The notes: generated from the sequence alone by a model not told the origin. A stretch of DNA of 64,000 nucleotides from Patagioenas fasciata (GCF_037038585.1 NC_092520.1:63797501-63861500), one strand, 5' to 3'; counted from the first letter of the stretch, positions 13,305 to 27,599 are shown. Translations and numbers: made by a program.

Positions 13305-13560
13305 TTCTCAGCAAGGGCTGCTGGGGACTTCCGGGTAGCGAAATTGAAAACGCGACCTGAAACCCCTTTCTTTACCTTCACCCACCTCTGTAGCGTCGAG
13401 ATTTCGCTCGCGCTCCGGTCGAGCTGGCTTCGGTCAGCTGATCCCAGGAACTAATGTCCTGCACTGGAGGATCCCCGAGTCCATCTCTCCTCCTGTGCTG
13501 CAGCCCTGTCCCTGCCTGGCCGTGTGGCCACTGACCCACACTTGGGGCCCAGCCTCATCA
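13305..13560. other. CpG-rich block joined to the 5' end of the CR1
   Basis: CR1 homology that I recognise ends at about 13304. It is followed by unusually CpG-rich DNA (gcgaaattgaaaacgcgacc, gtcgagatttcgctcgcgct, ccggtcgagctggcttcggt), unlike the AT-rich surroundings. A perfect 8 bp inverted repeat, cagccctt...aagggctg (13299-13320), sits on the junction. It could be a CR1 5'UTR joined by an internal deletion, an older GC-rich element, or a target site; I cannot identify it. Confidence 0.4.
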
Positions 13561-16500
13561 CCACAAACTTCCCAATGACCTAGACTCTGGAGCAAATGCT
13601 ATTTTATCAAGTTCTTCGTCTCTCATTCTGCCACCATTGTTGAGCACAGGAAATGACTGGGGATGCCAGAGGATCTTCTGTTTCCCAGAGGAAAGCTGAT
13701 AAAAGCTTAAAAGCAATAGCCCATTTCTGTGGTGCCTTCCAATAAAACAAGGTAGGAAATCAGAATAATTCATATAATTTATCAAAAAAAATCCTGATTT
13801 TTGACAAAGCTAATCTGCCCGAGTGACACTTTACAAGCATCTGTACAAGACAGAAGTAGAAAGGACAACTACATAAACTGCATGAAGACAAGAAATACAA
13901 ACTAAAAAGCCTACAACAATATATCACAAACAGCTCAGTAAATAATAGTGCAATTTTTCTAGCTAATAGAATGGTTTAACACCTGAATACACTCACACGC
14001 CTGATTAAACACTAACAACATAAACCCATGAAAGAAGATTATAAGTTGTAATATCTCTTTGCAAGTAATAGCATATTAGCCACTGTTGCATACTTCTCCA
14101 ATTACATCCCTTTAATTCTTTTCATCTGGAAAACAGTTCACATTATAATAGTCAGCATCATTTGTGTTTTAAAACAAGTGATTGCCTTCTATTCAGTGTA
14201 TATTGCCAAATTGCAGGTCTCTTTCTATATATATCTAAGTATACTTTCAAAGTTAATAAAACCAGTAATTAGTAATGCAAGTTATCTCTAACTTGTTTTT
14301 CTGTGAAAAAATGTTTAAACTTCAACAAGCTGTTACTCCTCGTCTCACTGGACACTTTTCCCAGGCCTTTTTCCTTTTTCCTCCCAGAAGCTGTCAGGAG
14401 CATGAATGATGCCAAACAGCAGCACCCTGACATTTACCAAAATGCATGAGACTGCCTGGATCCACATCCATACAGCTTTGCTTAGCTTCTGCTCAGTTCA
14501 CTTGAAACAAGTGTGGAGTGGCTTGGAAAGAAATGTGGGAAGCCAAAGCCTCTGGTTTCCATCACAACAATCTCTGTTCACCCTGTTTTCTCATCAATCA
14601 CCTCTATCCCTTCCATTTTCCATCCACCTCCAGCTATGAAATTCACTGTCCCTTCTTTCTTGGACATTCAACAACTGTAATTTAGTGACCTCAGGCCTAC
14701 CGTCCTGCTTGAATTACTTGGAAATCCCAGGTTTATCTGAAAGTCCCTCAAGTGAGGCAAGAGAGCCCCTGCAGGTTACTCTGCTCTGGAGATTTAAGAT
14801 AGTAAACAAACTTTCCAGCCCAATGGTAGAACACTGGAAAGGTGCAACTTAGCACACTCTAGCATTTCTGCTGCTGGAGCTCTTTAGTACAGGATAAACA
14901 AACATTTCTCAGGAACAGTTTGAGTATACTCCGTCCTGTTTTAGTGCGCAGGGTGAGACTTCATCATCCGCTGCATTTCCAGGATTCCTTGGGAGCACAG
15001 AGTGCTGTGGTAAATGAAGCCTGGGGCTGAGCCAGTGCAGCAATTTATGTGTTTCAGAGGGTGTTCAAAGAGAGGAGGAAAATCAGGTCAGTCTTTTTAA
15101 AGCATGCTGTTTAAAAAGAGGTGATACTCATTCACAAAAGGTAGCCTAGGTGGTAGTATCTGTTAAGAACAAAGGTAGTCTACTTTGTGGATACTGGCTT
15201 TCTCTTTTCTTCTTAATTTTGTATTCCAGCCATTGAGGCAAGTGAAATTGTGGTCATGATTTGTCCACCATAAGGGAAGTCTGTATTTTGAGACTTCTCT
15301 ATGCCTTTCTAAAACTTTAGATATTTACTATTTACTAAGACAGACCAAGGATGTTCTGGACAAGTCTTCACAATCAATATGGCTAATCCTATCTCCTACC
15401 GAGAAAGTTTAAATAGGTTATATGTGAATTATTTTTCTCTTTCACTTTTTTCAACTCTTAGAACTTTACAATTTGCAGCCTTTATTGTCAGTCTATCCAC
15501 TCATATACCTCTACTTCATTTACTAATTTTCCAGTGGGTTTCACAACAAGATATTTTTAAGCTACTCCCATAATTGAGCCAAAATCAGAAATGACATCTC
15601 TACTGTTTCTACTGATCATTTTTCCTAGACTATAAGCTCTCTATAAGGTGCATTATCCAGTATTATCCTAGCAGAATCCCATACACATCTTACCGAAGAG
15701 CTCTTAGTGTGCCAAAAAGCCTTATTGGACTTGGAGATATAACAGATTAAAAGAAAGAGAAGAAATTTTAAGTTTGACAGACTCATGAATGAAGTTAACA
15801 AGTTTTGGCAGCCTGCAAAAGGGAATTGAACCTGACTCTAGTCCACTTCTATCATCTCCACAGGAATGAGAACCTAGCTTATCTTGAATTTTTATTTTCT
15901 TGTGTGGAACTATAAGTCTGTATAGAGATGATGGTAGAATTGAAAAACATTTGAAAAAGTAGGAGATGGCCTGAAAATATTTGCCTGGTGTAACCTTACA
16001 CCCAGCACACATCTCAAGAGTAACAACAATAGCTAACTGAGAGCTGACACTGTCTGCTAGAAAGCTCGTCTGCCACAAACTTGTGGATGCTCTAGGTTAG
16101 TACCTTAAGAACTCTGACTCTTTTGTTGTTGTTATTATTTAAATAGTTGGGTACAAAACAAGACAATTACAGGAACCAATGAAAATGTAAATTTTGTTCA
16201 CCTTTGTCTACCTGCTCATTTGAGAAGTGGTTTAAGCTTCAAAATTATCTTAAAAGTTCTGGATGAATTTATGTCGACTGAACGATTCTTAGCAATTACT
16301 CGGGTAAGCATAGACTACATGATGACGGGCTGAAAGGTGCCTCAAGAGTTCACCTAGTTCATTTCACGTGGACTCTTATGAGATCAAGACAGGACTTCCA
16401 GGTGGACATCATTCAGGCATGGTCAGAGCACTCACATAAGAAGTAATGGCAGGCAGGATGTTGACACCACGTGACCTACATGGCTCCAGAACAGGGTTCA

Positions 16501-19500
16501 ACTCAGCTGTCCTCACAAGGAGTCCACAGTTTGCCAAGCTGATCTGTTCTCAGAAAATCAACTTGCCTAAATTATTTTAAGAATCTTTTCTTTACAATTA
16601 GCCTACGAAGTTTTTATGGCAAATTAAGCTTCCTGACAGCTTCCCACAGGACAGGAGAGGACAATCAGCTGTCCTCTTAGGTACTGCAAGACCACTGTCA
16701 TGGCACCATTCCTTGCTTACCTCTTCTTGAAGGCCAGGGTGCAAAGCCAGTCATGGGATTCTACCACAAAGTGCCGCAAGCATTTTCAAGTGTCACAAGT
16801 GTCACTGATTCAGATTAGGCTTCAGATCTCTGCTAAACCTATGATCTCACCGTAGGATGTTGCTGCTTTGAGAGATAATCTCTACTCTTCTCATCTATGC
16901 ATTGATTTCTTCTTAACATGTGCAGTATTATGTGCTTCACATTGAATTTGTTCTTTTTTTAACATCAGATCACCTCTTCAGTTTGCCAAAATCATTCTAG
17001 ATTATGAATCTGTCCTCCAAAGTGCTTGCAGACTGTCCCAAACTTCATCTTATGAAAATGTTATACTCATATGTTGCCTTTCAACATCAAGGCAGCTAAT
17101 TGAAATATTGTATGAACGTTGACTGTGAATATAGTAACTGAACAGCTTGAAAAAACTGTGTACCGCTTCAGCATAGGAAAGTCTACAGTGTGTATCTGTC
17201 CATATAGCTCTGTGTAGCACTATCGAGCATTTAGTTGCCCTGATCATTTTCCACAAATTCTAGCACTTTTTGAGGTGCGCTACTTAGTAGTCACCAACAT
17301 AGAAAAGATGTGTGTGAACAGCTTACATTGAAAAACTCACCAGGAAGCTATTAAATAGTAAATTAAATAGTGGAAAGGTCAAACTGCTCAGAAATCCTCA
17401 GATATGTTAAACATGATGAGTACTCACATCTCGGTGATCTGATTTTATCTTGTATCTGCAGCCTGCTCAGCGCAAGCCTGTACTCTACTAGAAATCATTT
17501 CCTAAACAAGTCTGTCTCAAACACAGATATTGAAGATCGGTTCAAAAGACGTTGTTGTGATTGTGGCTCAAAGGGTTCCTGGTGTTGCTACTAATGTTTT
17601 GTTCTACATCAAAACTGACTTTAAAACATACCTTTAAGATGTATAACTTTTTGTTCTTGCCTCTTTGCTGCACTCACTGCACTTGTGCCATCATTGCTGG
17701 TAGCCTGAATAAGCTCCACGGCAGATGACTGAAGTGACCTGCAATGAAAATAAATGAAGAGAAGAGGTTCACCACACCATCCCAAATATCTTTGTCAGTA
17801 CTCTCTCAAGAAGAAGGCGGATACCCTTGCTCTACCACAAAGATGACAGAACCATGGGGCTGCCAAAGCTTGCACTTGCTGCCAGAGCAAGTATCATCCA
17901 CACTTGGTACTAGGGGAATCGAAATGCCAGCGAGAATTAAGCTCCCATCTGGACCCCTAATAGTCTTTTAAAGCCAGCAACATCAAGGCATGGAATCAGA
18001 AGCATCAAATAAAAACTGAGATGAAAATTAGGTTTAATGATTCTTAGTCTGGATGGTATACTCTAGAGACATATCTGGGACCCATCCAGGGCATATGCCT
18101 CTGCAGAAGAAAAAAGGAGGAAAAAAAATAGGAAAAAAAGAAAGGGCAACCTTTTCCTCGAAACAGTGGCTCCATGGTAGTTACCCTGGGTACGTGGCAG
18201 TGGGAAGGGTCAGGAAGCAGACCTGCAGTGTCTGAACGGAGCCGCTCCAAGTCAATTCATTAAAATAGAAAGCATCCTGGCATGTTAGAAGATTCAGTAT
18301 TATTCAACTCATTCCTTGCAAATAAGCCTTGGAAGAAAGAGGGTATAAGGATATAAAAAAGGAAAAATATATATACTTTATGTTTCACACACAAATGGCA
18401 TGCCTCTCTACTCTGGATGTGGATACCTAAAGAAGGCAACAAGGTAAGAGCAAAAATGTAAGTAGACACTGTTGACCCAATGAAGATTTGGGCACCACTT
18501 CAAAGAGCTAGAATCTCTTGAAATGGATTTGGGCAGCTGCATTCTAGAAGGTTGTTTCATACGTAGAAAGGTGGTGGTCCAGCCCACAAACTCTTAGTGA
18601 GCCCTGCTCTCTGCAGCGGTTGCATGCAATGCCAGAGCCCTGGCGACAAAGCAGTTGCACAAGTGTTCATGTCCTTCCTGTTCACTTACTAATATATTTT
18701 TTTTTCCTAGGCTTCGTATTCTTGCCTTCTGTTTATCCTCCATCATGGCAGTGGTCTGGCTGGCTGGGACGCATTTTAGGTGTCCCCTCAGCAGAGGCAG
18801 GCAGGGATCTTTGCCATCCCCACTTCCCCCTCGGTCCCTGCTCTGGGAGATGTCCAGAGAGCAGCCATCCCTGGTGGGTACCCAGTGGGTATCACAGCGT
18901 TTGGTGTGGGGCCAGTGGAGGGGTCAGGCTGCTCCCTGCTGCCTGGTTGTTGCAAAATAGAGACGTGCTAGAGCGTGCGCTCGCTGCCTGCCTTGCACAG
19001 TGTTTCTGTTGTAATTACGGAAAAGGCGCGGAGTGAAAACAGTGTGTCTAACAAAGTGCTCGTGTGATGCAGCTGTATCCGCTCCTAATCCTTCATTAAT
19101 GCCTCATCAAAAGAGTACTGTACTTTCCCTTTGTTTCGTTTACTGAAGGTCAGCATACTTGGAAGCTATTGTCATACAGCATTGCAGACTTCTTACATAT
19201 TTCTCTGGTATTGTTCCAAGCTATCGTATACGCAAATGAGTCAATTGGTATGCAGATTGTCTATCATTAAAACCATTTCAAAATCAGCTTTGTCATTGGT
19301 TTAGCGTTGGAGCTTGCATACCCTTCCTGAATGTAATGTGTTGTTCTGCATGGATGTGGTGAGGTGGTTGTGCCACCCTCACGAAGGACCAGTCCTGGTT
19401 TTCATTTTGGCAGAACTTCCACTGAATTAAAGGGAAATTTTCCCTGTGGTCAGGCCCACAAGCTGAAGTCCTCTGCTTACACCACCTTCTCTTTGTGAAC

Positions 19501-20214
19501 CACATAGGCTACGTGTGGCCATATCAGTCCCCGTGCCTTTTCCTCCACTCCTCCTCTATTCTCTGGGTTGTGTTTTGCCTCAGTGTGTGTTTGTTGAAAA
19601 ATCTGCAAAAGTTTTTCCTGGCCACCTTGGAAGAGGTGTCAGCCCTGGAGCTGGTCCTTCATTTCTAGCAAGTGGCACACCCCCTGCAGTTACAAGCACT
19701 GCCTGAACTGCTGATGGTACCGAACCCACATCGTCACCCATGCACAAAATTCACATGCACCTATAGCAAGTGTTCTGCTTTGGTTTTGCTACTGAATTTC
19801 AGCTTTGAGCAAGAAAGAGTGCATAGAAAAAGAAAGGCCACTTGCCTTTTCTATTATCTTCACAAAGTTATTCAGTGCTCCCTCTGGGTTGATTTTTTTT
19901 TTTTGGCAGTTCATATTCAAGTATCACAAGCTCTTGGTGTAGAACCTGGATTCACTCGTCTACAAAAAATTTTAATGACATCTATGTGAAAAAAAAAAGT
20001 ATTTTTATTTGCAGCTGCATTGTAGATGTGTCAAATGGCATAAAAGTCTTCTCTCTTTAACATGTGAGATATATAATCACAATCAGAATAAAATGAAAGT
20101 AAAAATTAAAAACTACATTTATACAAAAAGATTCAATGACAGGAAATGTTCATTTTAACAATGTGCAATTTATCAGGGGGTTTAGAAGAACAGGAAATGT
20201 AGATGTACAATTCT
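13561..20214. other. Intergenic DNA, no gene recognised
   Basis: Mostly AT-rich. A purine run (gaagaaaaaaggaggaaaaa) lies at 18102-18145. A GC-richer patch at 18600-18980 holds overlapping open frames without family likeness. The stretch 19030-19300 is rich in TAAT and CTTTGT-like motifs and is discussed as a possible regulatory element. Confidence 0.5.
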
Positions 20215-21673
20215 TACCAATAGTGGAGGAGAGCCGAGTTAGGGACCATCTGTACAAACCCAGTATTTACAAGTCTATGAGATCTGATGAGATGCAGCTG
20301 AGGGAGCTAAATGAGTTGGCTGACCTCATTGCAAAATCATGTTCTATCATCTTTGAAAGATCATGCAGGTCAGGGAGTCCCACACAAGTAGGAATAGGCT
20401 AATACTGTGTTCATCTATAGAAGAAGAAAAAGGAAGATATGGGAAACTACACACCAGTCAGGATCACTTCTTTTCCTGGCAAAACTCCAGACTGAGTGCC
20501 CATGGAAGGTGTTTGCAGGCAAATGAAGGACAAGAAGGTGACTGATAAAAGCCATACAGTGGATGATGAAACAAGTTGTTTGGTAGATGAGGAGAGAGTT
20601 GTGGAGAACACTACCTTGATTTTAGTAAGGCATTTGACAACATCTCCCGAAACATCCTTGTTGACAAGCTGTCAAGTTATGGACTGGACAGATGGACCAG
20701 AAGATGCATGGAATACTGTCTGGACTGCTATGACCAAAAGTGGCGTTCAATGGTTAAAAGTCAAACTGGTAAAAACTCATCAGTGGAGTTCCTCAGGAGT
20801 CAATACTGCGTTCAACACTATCCAAAGTTTTACAAACAATATAGACGAACAAGATTAAATGCACCCTTGTCAAGACTGCAGACAACACCAGGCTGGGAAA
20901 AAGCCAGATACAGATAGACCTCAACTGGATGACTGGACCAACGAGAATTGCATTAAATTTAACAATGATAAATTTAAAGCCCTGCACCTGACAGAATAAT
21001 CCCAAGCAGCAGCACAGGCCAGAGTCTGACTGGCTGGGAAGCAGCTCTGCTGAAAGGAACTGGGGTGAAGCAAGCTGAAGATGAGCCAGCAAAGGCGGCA
21101 AACAGCCTCCTGGGCTGTGTCACCAAGCACACAGTCAGCAATTGCAGGGATGTGATTATTCCACTCCTGTTGGTACCTGGAACATCATGTCCAGTTTTGG
21201 TCCCCCTAGCTCAAGAAAAACACTGAAAAACTGGATGGCCAAATAGATGATTAGAGGGATGGAGAACATGATATGAAGAAAGGTTGAAAGAACTGAGATT
21301 TTTCAGCCTAGAGAACAGAAAGCTCAGAAGAGATCTAATCACACTCTTCCAATACCTGAAACAGAGTTGTGGAGGAGATGGGGGTGTTCTCTTCAGAAGG
21401 ATGCACAGTACCAGGGTAAGAGGCAGTGGACTGGTATTGCTTCAGGACAAATGCTGTCTGGATACAAGAGAAAAACCTTCACAGTGAGAAGAATTAAACA
21501 TTGAAATAGGTTGCCCAGACACATGGTAAAATATCCTTCATTAGAAATATTCAGGACTCATCTTGAATTCTGGAAGCCTTAGAAGACTTAACTAAAGGCT
21601 CAGCAGAAGTTTGGACCAGATGGTCTACAGAATCCCTCCTCCAACCCAGACTTTTCTGTAACTTCTATGGTTT
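20215..21673 (+). mobile_element. Ancient degraded CR1 with RT remnants
   Basis: Remnants in sense order: ttgattttagtaaggcattt at 20616-20635 (an RT motif A, DFSKAFD-like), gttcctcaggagtcaatact (motif B), gcagacaacaccaggctggg (motif C, ADNTRLG-like, first Asp intact), ctgagatttttcagcctaga (C-terminal [16 protein letters not shown] region, readable at 21284-21400), and a 3' end ggaccagatggtctacagaa ... acttctatgg. Many stops and indels; far older than the 11-13 kb copy. Confidence 0.85.
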
Positions 21674-23395
21674 CTGCCACAGTAATGGCAAAGCAGCATG
21701 CAAGCCATGCAAAAAAATCGAAGTCTTGCAAATAAACAGCCACTGGTAGCACCATCTCAGACGAGTTAACGAAAATGCAACCCCTGAAAAAGTATAGCAT
21801 TATGGAAGGACAAGACCCTATGCACTACTCCAGACACCCAGTCACCACAGACATTCTGTCTGGAGAGATTCCCTTTTCAGTCCCGTGGAGGAAAACTACC
21901 CAAAATGGGCACATGCATAAACCATGGCAAAGACTAAATAGCTCATCACTCGTTAAGCTAGGAATAATGCAGTACAATAATCCCATAAACTTGGGATGTT
22001 TTGGTCAGTGAGAAAGTATTGGCCAGTCACAGTAATTCTGACACTACACAGAATAGGAGCTGTGCAAGTGATTCGATCTGTGTGATGTTGAACAGCAGGG
22101 TCACCTGTGTCTTGATGTCCCAGCTTCTCTTCCAGCTGGATGTGTTGCTTCCCACACACTCTGTTGCTTGCAGAGTAGGTGGTACCACATGGACCTATAG
22201 CACTGGAGACATGCTATGTCAGACGTCAGGTCTTCCTAGTTTTTGCTTTTTGACCTCATAAACAGACCCATTTCTTGTTACAAGGTTACAATTTGCTTAT
22301 ACTTCCAAATACCCACTTCAGAATCATTTACTGGGAGTTTTATGCCATCTTGCCGTTCTATTGCAAGCATTTTCACTGATAATAACCACCACATGCTCTT
22401 GCAGTTTCATTAAGTAACATATTTTAGGATCTGCTTCCCTGTCATGGGGGTCGTTTAGATGTACAAGAGACCCATGACACATCTCACACATAACCCTGCT
22501 GCTGCTGTCAGTGTCCACACTTGTCTTGTTATGATACTCCTGTAAATGAGGAAACCAGTACACGATTCCAGGACTATTGATCTATTCATAGGTATTCTAA
22601 AAGACCCTTAAATACAATATTACATGAAGGTGCAGTCTTCTCAATTTCAGTTCTGCAAAGATATGTTTAATGCTCTGCAATTCGCTAAAGTAAATTTACA
22701 CTGGGAATCATTTCTGTACTTATTTGATCTGGGGTGATTCTATGGTAAAGTAACAAAAAGCTATTTATTTGAAAGAATAAAAATTTACTTTTAAATAATT
22801 TATTCAGGTGAGATTTAACTGTAAATGTTCTCTTAAGACACTCAAAGAGCAGCTTATGAAGATATAAAATCAAAACATTCTGAAGTGCCAGTTAAAAGGA
22901 TGGAGAAGTTACTGCAGGAATTAGGGAAAGCGCAATGGGTCTATTTCAGACTGTCTGAACTGTAATTCTTGCAAACCTGAGCATTTAGAAACACGTGTGG
23001 ATAAACTGCTTATGCAGTGGGAAGGGGTCAACCAGAGCCATGCTGCAATGACAGTCCATGTCACGCTTTGTGTTTGCTGGCGAGCCACAGAGCTGGTGCA
23101 GAGCCTCTTCTACCAGTTCCAGCCCAAGCTGATCCCAGAGGCTGTTCCTACTCCAGTTTTACAATTGCTGCTCAGACTTGTGCTCTGCAGACGTTTGTGT
23201 TGAGACGTCAGGAACTGGTGAGTGTCTTCAGCTCATGCATGAGCCCTGCCTGCGTCTGAACAAGTTCCAGCTAGGAACAATGTTGAAAACAACAGTGTCT
23301 GCCCTTTCCTAATGCTGGAAATATAGGTCATGATGCTGACTGCAGGCGTTGCTATAAGTGCTTAATTTTCATTCTGCAAACTTTTGTAAGCCCCA

Positions 23396-23542
23396 TCACT
23401 GAAAGTGTTCAAAGTCAGGTGGGATGGGACTTTGAGCAGCCTCATCTAATTGCAGATGTCCTTGCCCGTAGCAGGGGTTGGACTAGATGTATTTTGAAGG
23501 TCCCTTCCAACTCAAACTCTTCTGTGATTCTGTGATTCTATA
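23396..23542 (+). mobile_element. CR1 3'-end fragment
   Basis: actgaaagtgttcaaagtca, ggttggactagatgtatttt and gaaggtcccttccaactcaa, then two ctgtgatt units and ctataatt. Its 3' end points towards the minus-strand CR1 that begins 450 bp further on. Confidence 0.88.
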
Positions 23543-23998
23543 ATTGTGATGGAACAAACATGGCAGTTGATTGTGCTTACACCAAAGTGCACAGGGGACT
23601 TGATGAGGGGCTAGCTCCTTATTAGCTGTCACAGGACAAGGAGCCTTCCAGTTGCCCAAGGGAAGAATGACCTTGAGCCTCGGAGAAGATGCACAACCAG
23701 GTCTGGGTTGCTGAGACTGGCAGACTTTGCCTGGTCTGCAGGAAGCCTCCCAGCCTGGAATGAGCCAGGCTGGCCCGGCTCTCTTCTTTTCCATCACCTC
23801 TGAGGACCTTCAGCAACATGTCAGAGCAGGATGCTACCCATGCACCCATACTGTGGGGCCAAGGTTAAAGAATCCTGCGGTGTTGGAGACACGATCCCCC
23901 ATTGCTTTTGTGCTTCCATCTGTTTCTGCACTTGCAGGGACCTTCAGACTCCTCAGATGTGTGGTTGTCAGAAAGCAGTTGTTGCTAGAAGGAAATAT

Positions 23999-24250
23999 AG
24001 AGTCATAGAATGTCCTGAGTTGGAACGGATCCACAAGGATCATCGAGTCCAACTCCTGTCCCTGCATATGACAACCCCACAGTTCACACCATGTGTCTGA
24101 GGGCATTGTCCAGTCTCTTCTTGGACACTGTCAGGCTTGGGGCCGTGACACCTCCCTGGGGAGCCTGTTCCTGTGCTCCATCACCCTTCGGGTGAAGAAC
24201 CTTTTCCTAATGTCCAACCTGAATCTTCCCTGGCACGTCTTCCTGCCATT
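23999..24250 (-). mobile_element. CR1 fragment
   Basis: Begins agtcatagaatgtcctgagt (inverted tail), then gatcatcgagtccaactcct, ggcttggggccgtgacacct, gggtgaagaaccttttccta. About 250 bp of 3'UTR and ORF2 end. Confidence 0.88.
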
Positions 24251-27200
24251 GGAATCTGTCATTGGCCCCTAAAGAGAAGAGTTCGGTGTCTGTCCTTCCT
24301 CCTCCCCTTCTGAAGAAGCTGTAGACCCACACATTGCCCCAGAGTGAGGGTCTGGTATGAGCAAAAGAGGCAGTCGGAGCACAGAGCCAGGCACGGGCAC
24401 AAGCTGGCTCACCAGGCTGACTCCTGCTCCACGTCCTGTCTCCATGCAGGTTACTGACTGCCAGTCTTAATCTCCTTTCAGCTTCTAGCCTTGTCCCTGG
24501 GAAATAAGAGCATTTAAAATCTGGTAAAGTTAAAGGAAATATAAGTTCATGGTACAACTGAAGAAAAGGTTGTCTACATTTTAGTAAGCATGGAATTACA
24601 GCATTTCTTGGTTAATGAAACCTACTGTCAACAAGACATATTATCCCATCCTGGCTTCCAAAGACCAAAGTCAAAAGAATAAACACCAAGTCACTTTCCA
24701 TTACTTTCAGATACATTTTTTTCAAGATTTACTGAAGCAAGTCAGCTGTTCATATCACATTATTTGTCAATGGTCTCTCTTTTTTTGTCACATCTGAAGA
24801 AATGTATTAAAATAGATCCTAAATTCAGATCATACTAAAACATTGGCTTCTAGTTTCAGAGAGGCTGTCTTTGTCATTCTTCAGTATCTGGGGGAGAGAT
24901 GTCACGCATTAACATCACTGTTTGGGATGCAGGTGGTGGTTAGAATGCCCTCAGGGACAATTTGCTAAGGTCCCTTGAGGGTGAAGTTTAGCCCAGCCTT
25001 GGAGTATGGTTTGCAGTCCCCTGCAGTTACATGGGCTGGGGGTTATTTATCCCCATCTCTGTTGGATTTAATAGCAATTTGTGCTTTCCCAGATGACTAG
25101 ATACTACATACTAGTTCAAAATTGTACTTGCAGCGGTAGCAGCTTTTGCACAAATAGTGTTTTGACTTCTGACTTGTGTTTTAAAGCATCATTGCATAAA
25201 GGGAAATGACAATTTATGTTATGAAAGCACCCTCTGCCCTGGTGTCAGTTAAATTCACGCCAGACAAAATCTTTTCAAATGAATCTCCCCACTAGAGAAA
25301 ACGGCACTAAGTTGCACATGGGAGTGTGATGCCTGATGGTGCACTTCTCCGGTGGAAACTTCAGCAGTGGATAGATGCTGAATGTTAGCAAAGTAGCTGG
25401 ACCTGAACCACCTGTCTGAAAAAGGAGGAATCTACCCTTTCTGCTCCTTTTCCCCTTGACAAGCCTGAGAGGAGAGATTTACCCTTTGGTTCTCCAAGCA
25501 TTTTGAAGAACAGGGAGAACTCTTTCTCTGTGGCATGCCACCAGCCTCCACATCCCTACAGCAGGGAGAAGAAAGGGGCTGACAGGAGCTTCTACTTGCT
25601 CTGCTTAGTCCTAAATGAAAGCAATTAGACCACTTCAGTGCAAGGAACAGCACTGTGGTGTCCAACCTCATTTCAGGTTTTCAACTGCAGTATCCAAGCT
25701 AATTGGTCACCACAGACACCATCAGGTCAATGTGGAAAATTGTCATCTCCAAGTACAACTCAACCCAACTCAAATACCAAAGTTATTCATCTTCCTTCTG
25801 TTTTCAAGGTCTTTCTGCTTGAAATATTCTTCACATTTTCCAAGGCCATCCAGCCAAGACTGCTTACATACCAGCATGTAAGCTAATAAATTAACTGAAT
25901 CGGTGAACTTCAGTTTGCACTTTCTGCCCATCTCTGTGTAATGTAGGGTTGTGTAGTTAAAATGAGTCCTACATAATACAAGAGGGGTGTGATTTTGTCC
26001 TTGTGGTCCTGTATTTCTTAATTTAGTAAAACACAGCTATCCTTATGCTGGTTTTGAACACTTGTTTTGGGGCTTATAGTTGGCTTTTATTCAGCTGAAA
26101 GACAGCAAACATTTTTTCTATTGCTATATGACCTCAGCTACAGAAATACCAGGGCAGATTTTTTTTGTTGTTATTAAGTTGTTTAGAATACAAAGGAAAA
26201 CTCTGGTAAGGCAAGACATGAGAACTGAGAATGAGACACTGCACAAAGCTGATGGCCTATTTGCTGCATTAATTTTGAGATCCAGCTGTGCAAATTTGGT
26301 TTCAGGATTCATTAAATAGACTCTAAGAAAACACTTTACAAATTAAAGCTCACTAATGTGTCTAGCTGAGCAATATCTTTCAGCTGAAATGTATTCCACA
26401 GAACAAAGAAAGTGCAGTAATGCTCTTAATAATAATAATACATAAGCATAAAAGCATATGATACTCATGTGGCACATCTTCAGTGAGAATAGTACAATTA
26501 TTAGTTTGTAGGTAGTAGACTATGGAGAAATGGGCAAGAACAGCATTTATTAAACAGCGGGAGGAAGAGTGCAGTGGAAATGTTGCTGATCCTGGAAGTC
26601 TCCTTCTACTACATTGAGTTATCTTTGTTTACACTCCTTTTTTCCCCCTCCCCATAGAGATCTATTTTGAGGCTGATTTTTGGATGCCAAAGTAATATGG
26701 TGTGTTGGGTATAAATGGGAAGGGGCTGGCAGCAGGCAGGCTGCAGAGGCATCCAGCCAGCTCTAGGGGACTCACTCCTGGCCACAGCTGAGCCCATGAG
26801 TCAGGCTGGTTGTACCTTGGTGACAATATAATCTTAAAGGGGGGAAAAAACGCTGAACAGGCAGAGGAATAAAATAAAGGAAATGGAAAGCACCAGGGAA
26901 AACATCAAGGCCAGAGAAGGAGGAGGTGCTCCAGGCCTGGAGCAGATGTCCGTATTGCAGACTGTGTGGGGAAGAGCACAGACCAGGCTAGTTGGATGTT
27001 CCAGAAGGAAGCTGAAGCCCATGGAGAGCCCACATTGAAGCAGAAGAAAGATGTCTGAGGAAAGGAGCAGCAGAGAGAAATCACCATGTACTGGCCATAA
27101 ACACCCACTTTGTGTCACTTGTTGCCTCACTGAAGGGACTGACTATATCTACAGTGGTAACAAGGGCAGGAGGAGAGGAGTCTGAAGTGAAGGAGTGAAC

Positions 27201-27599
27201 CTGAGCATGGGAAAGGGGGAAGGAAAGGTGTTGGTTTAGTGCTTGCCTTGTTGTTTCCCACTACTCAATATAGTAATTACATATTTATTTTAATTGGCAA
27301 GAAACTAGTTTTCCTCAACTCCAGTCTGTTTTACCTACAGCAGTAATTAGGAAGTGATCTCCCTGGCTTCATCTCATCCCATGAGCTTTCTCATTTCTGT
27401 TCTTCCTGTTTTCCCCCTGCCTCATACTGCTGAAGAGGTGTGTGAGTGGATGGGTAGGAATTTGGTTGTTAACCATGGTTATGCCAGTCGGTATGGCTAT
27501 CGCCCTGGAATTGGCCTAAGAATCTCAAAAAATACTTTTTTGTGAGCCAGAGCTAGTGCCTTGACTTCCATACGCAGGGATTATTTCTGGGGATGCTAA

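Larger units (their letters stand above)
21674..27599. other. Intergenic DNA, no gene recognised
   Basis: Contains the two CR1 pieces at 23.4 and 24.0 kb. Nothing else is supported. Confidence 0.5.

Noticed and set aside
18620..19036. 138-codon open frame with a good-looking acceptor (ttttttttcctag) near 18711
   Set aside because: Composition is that of a GC-rich noncoding patch, the overlapping frames are equally long, no donor or partner exon is evident and no family is recognised.
20136..20917. Plus-strand open frames that could look like a novel gene
   Set aside because: They fall in the degraded CR1. The only recognisable pieces are RT motif remnants split over frames.
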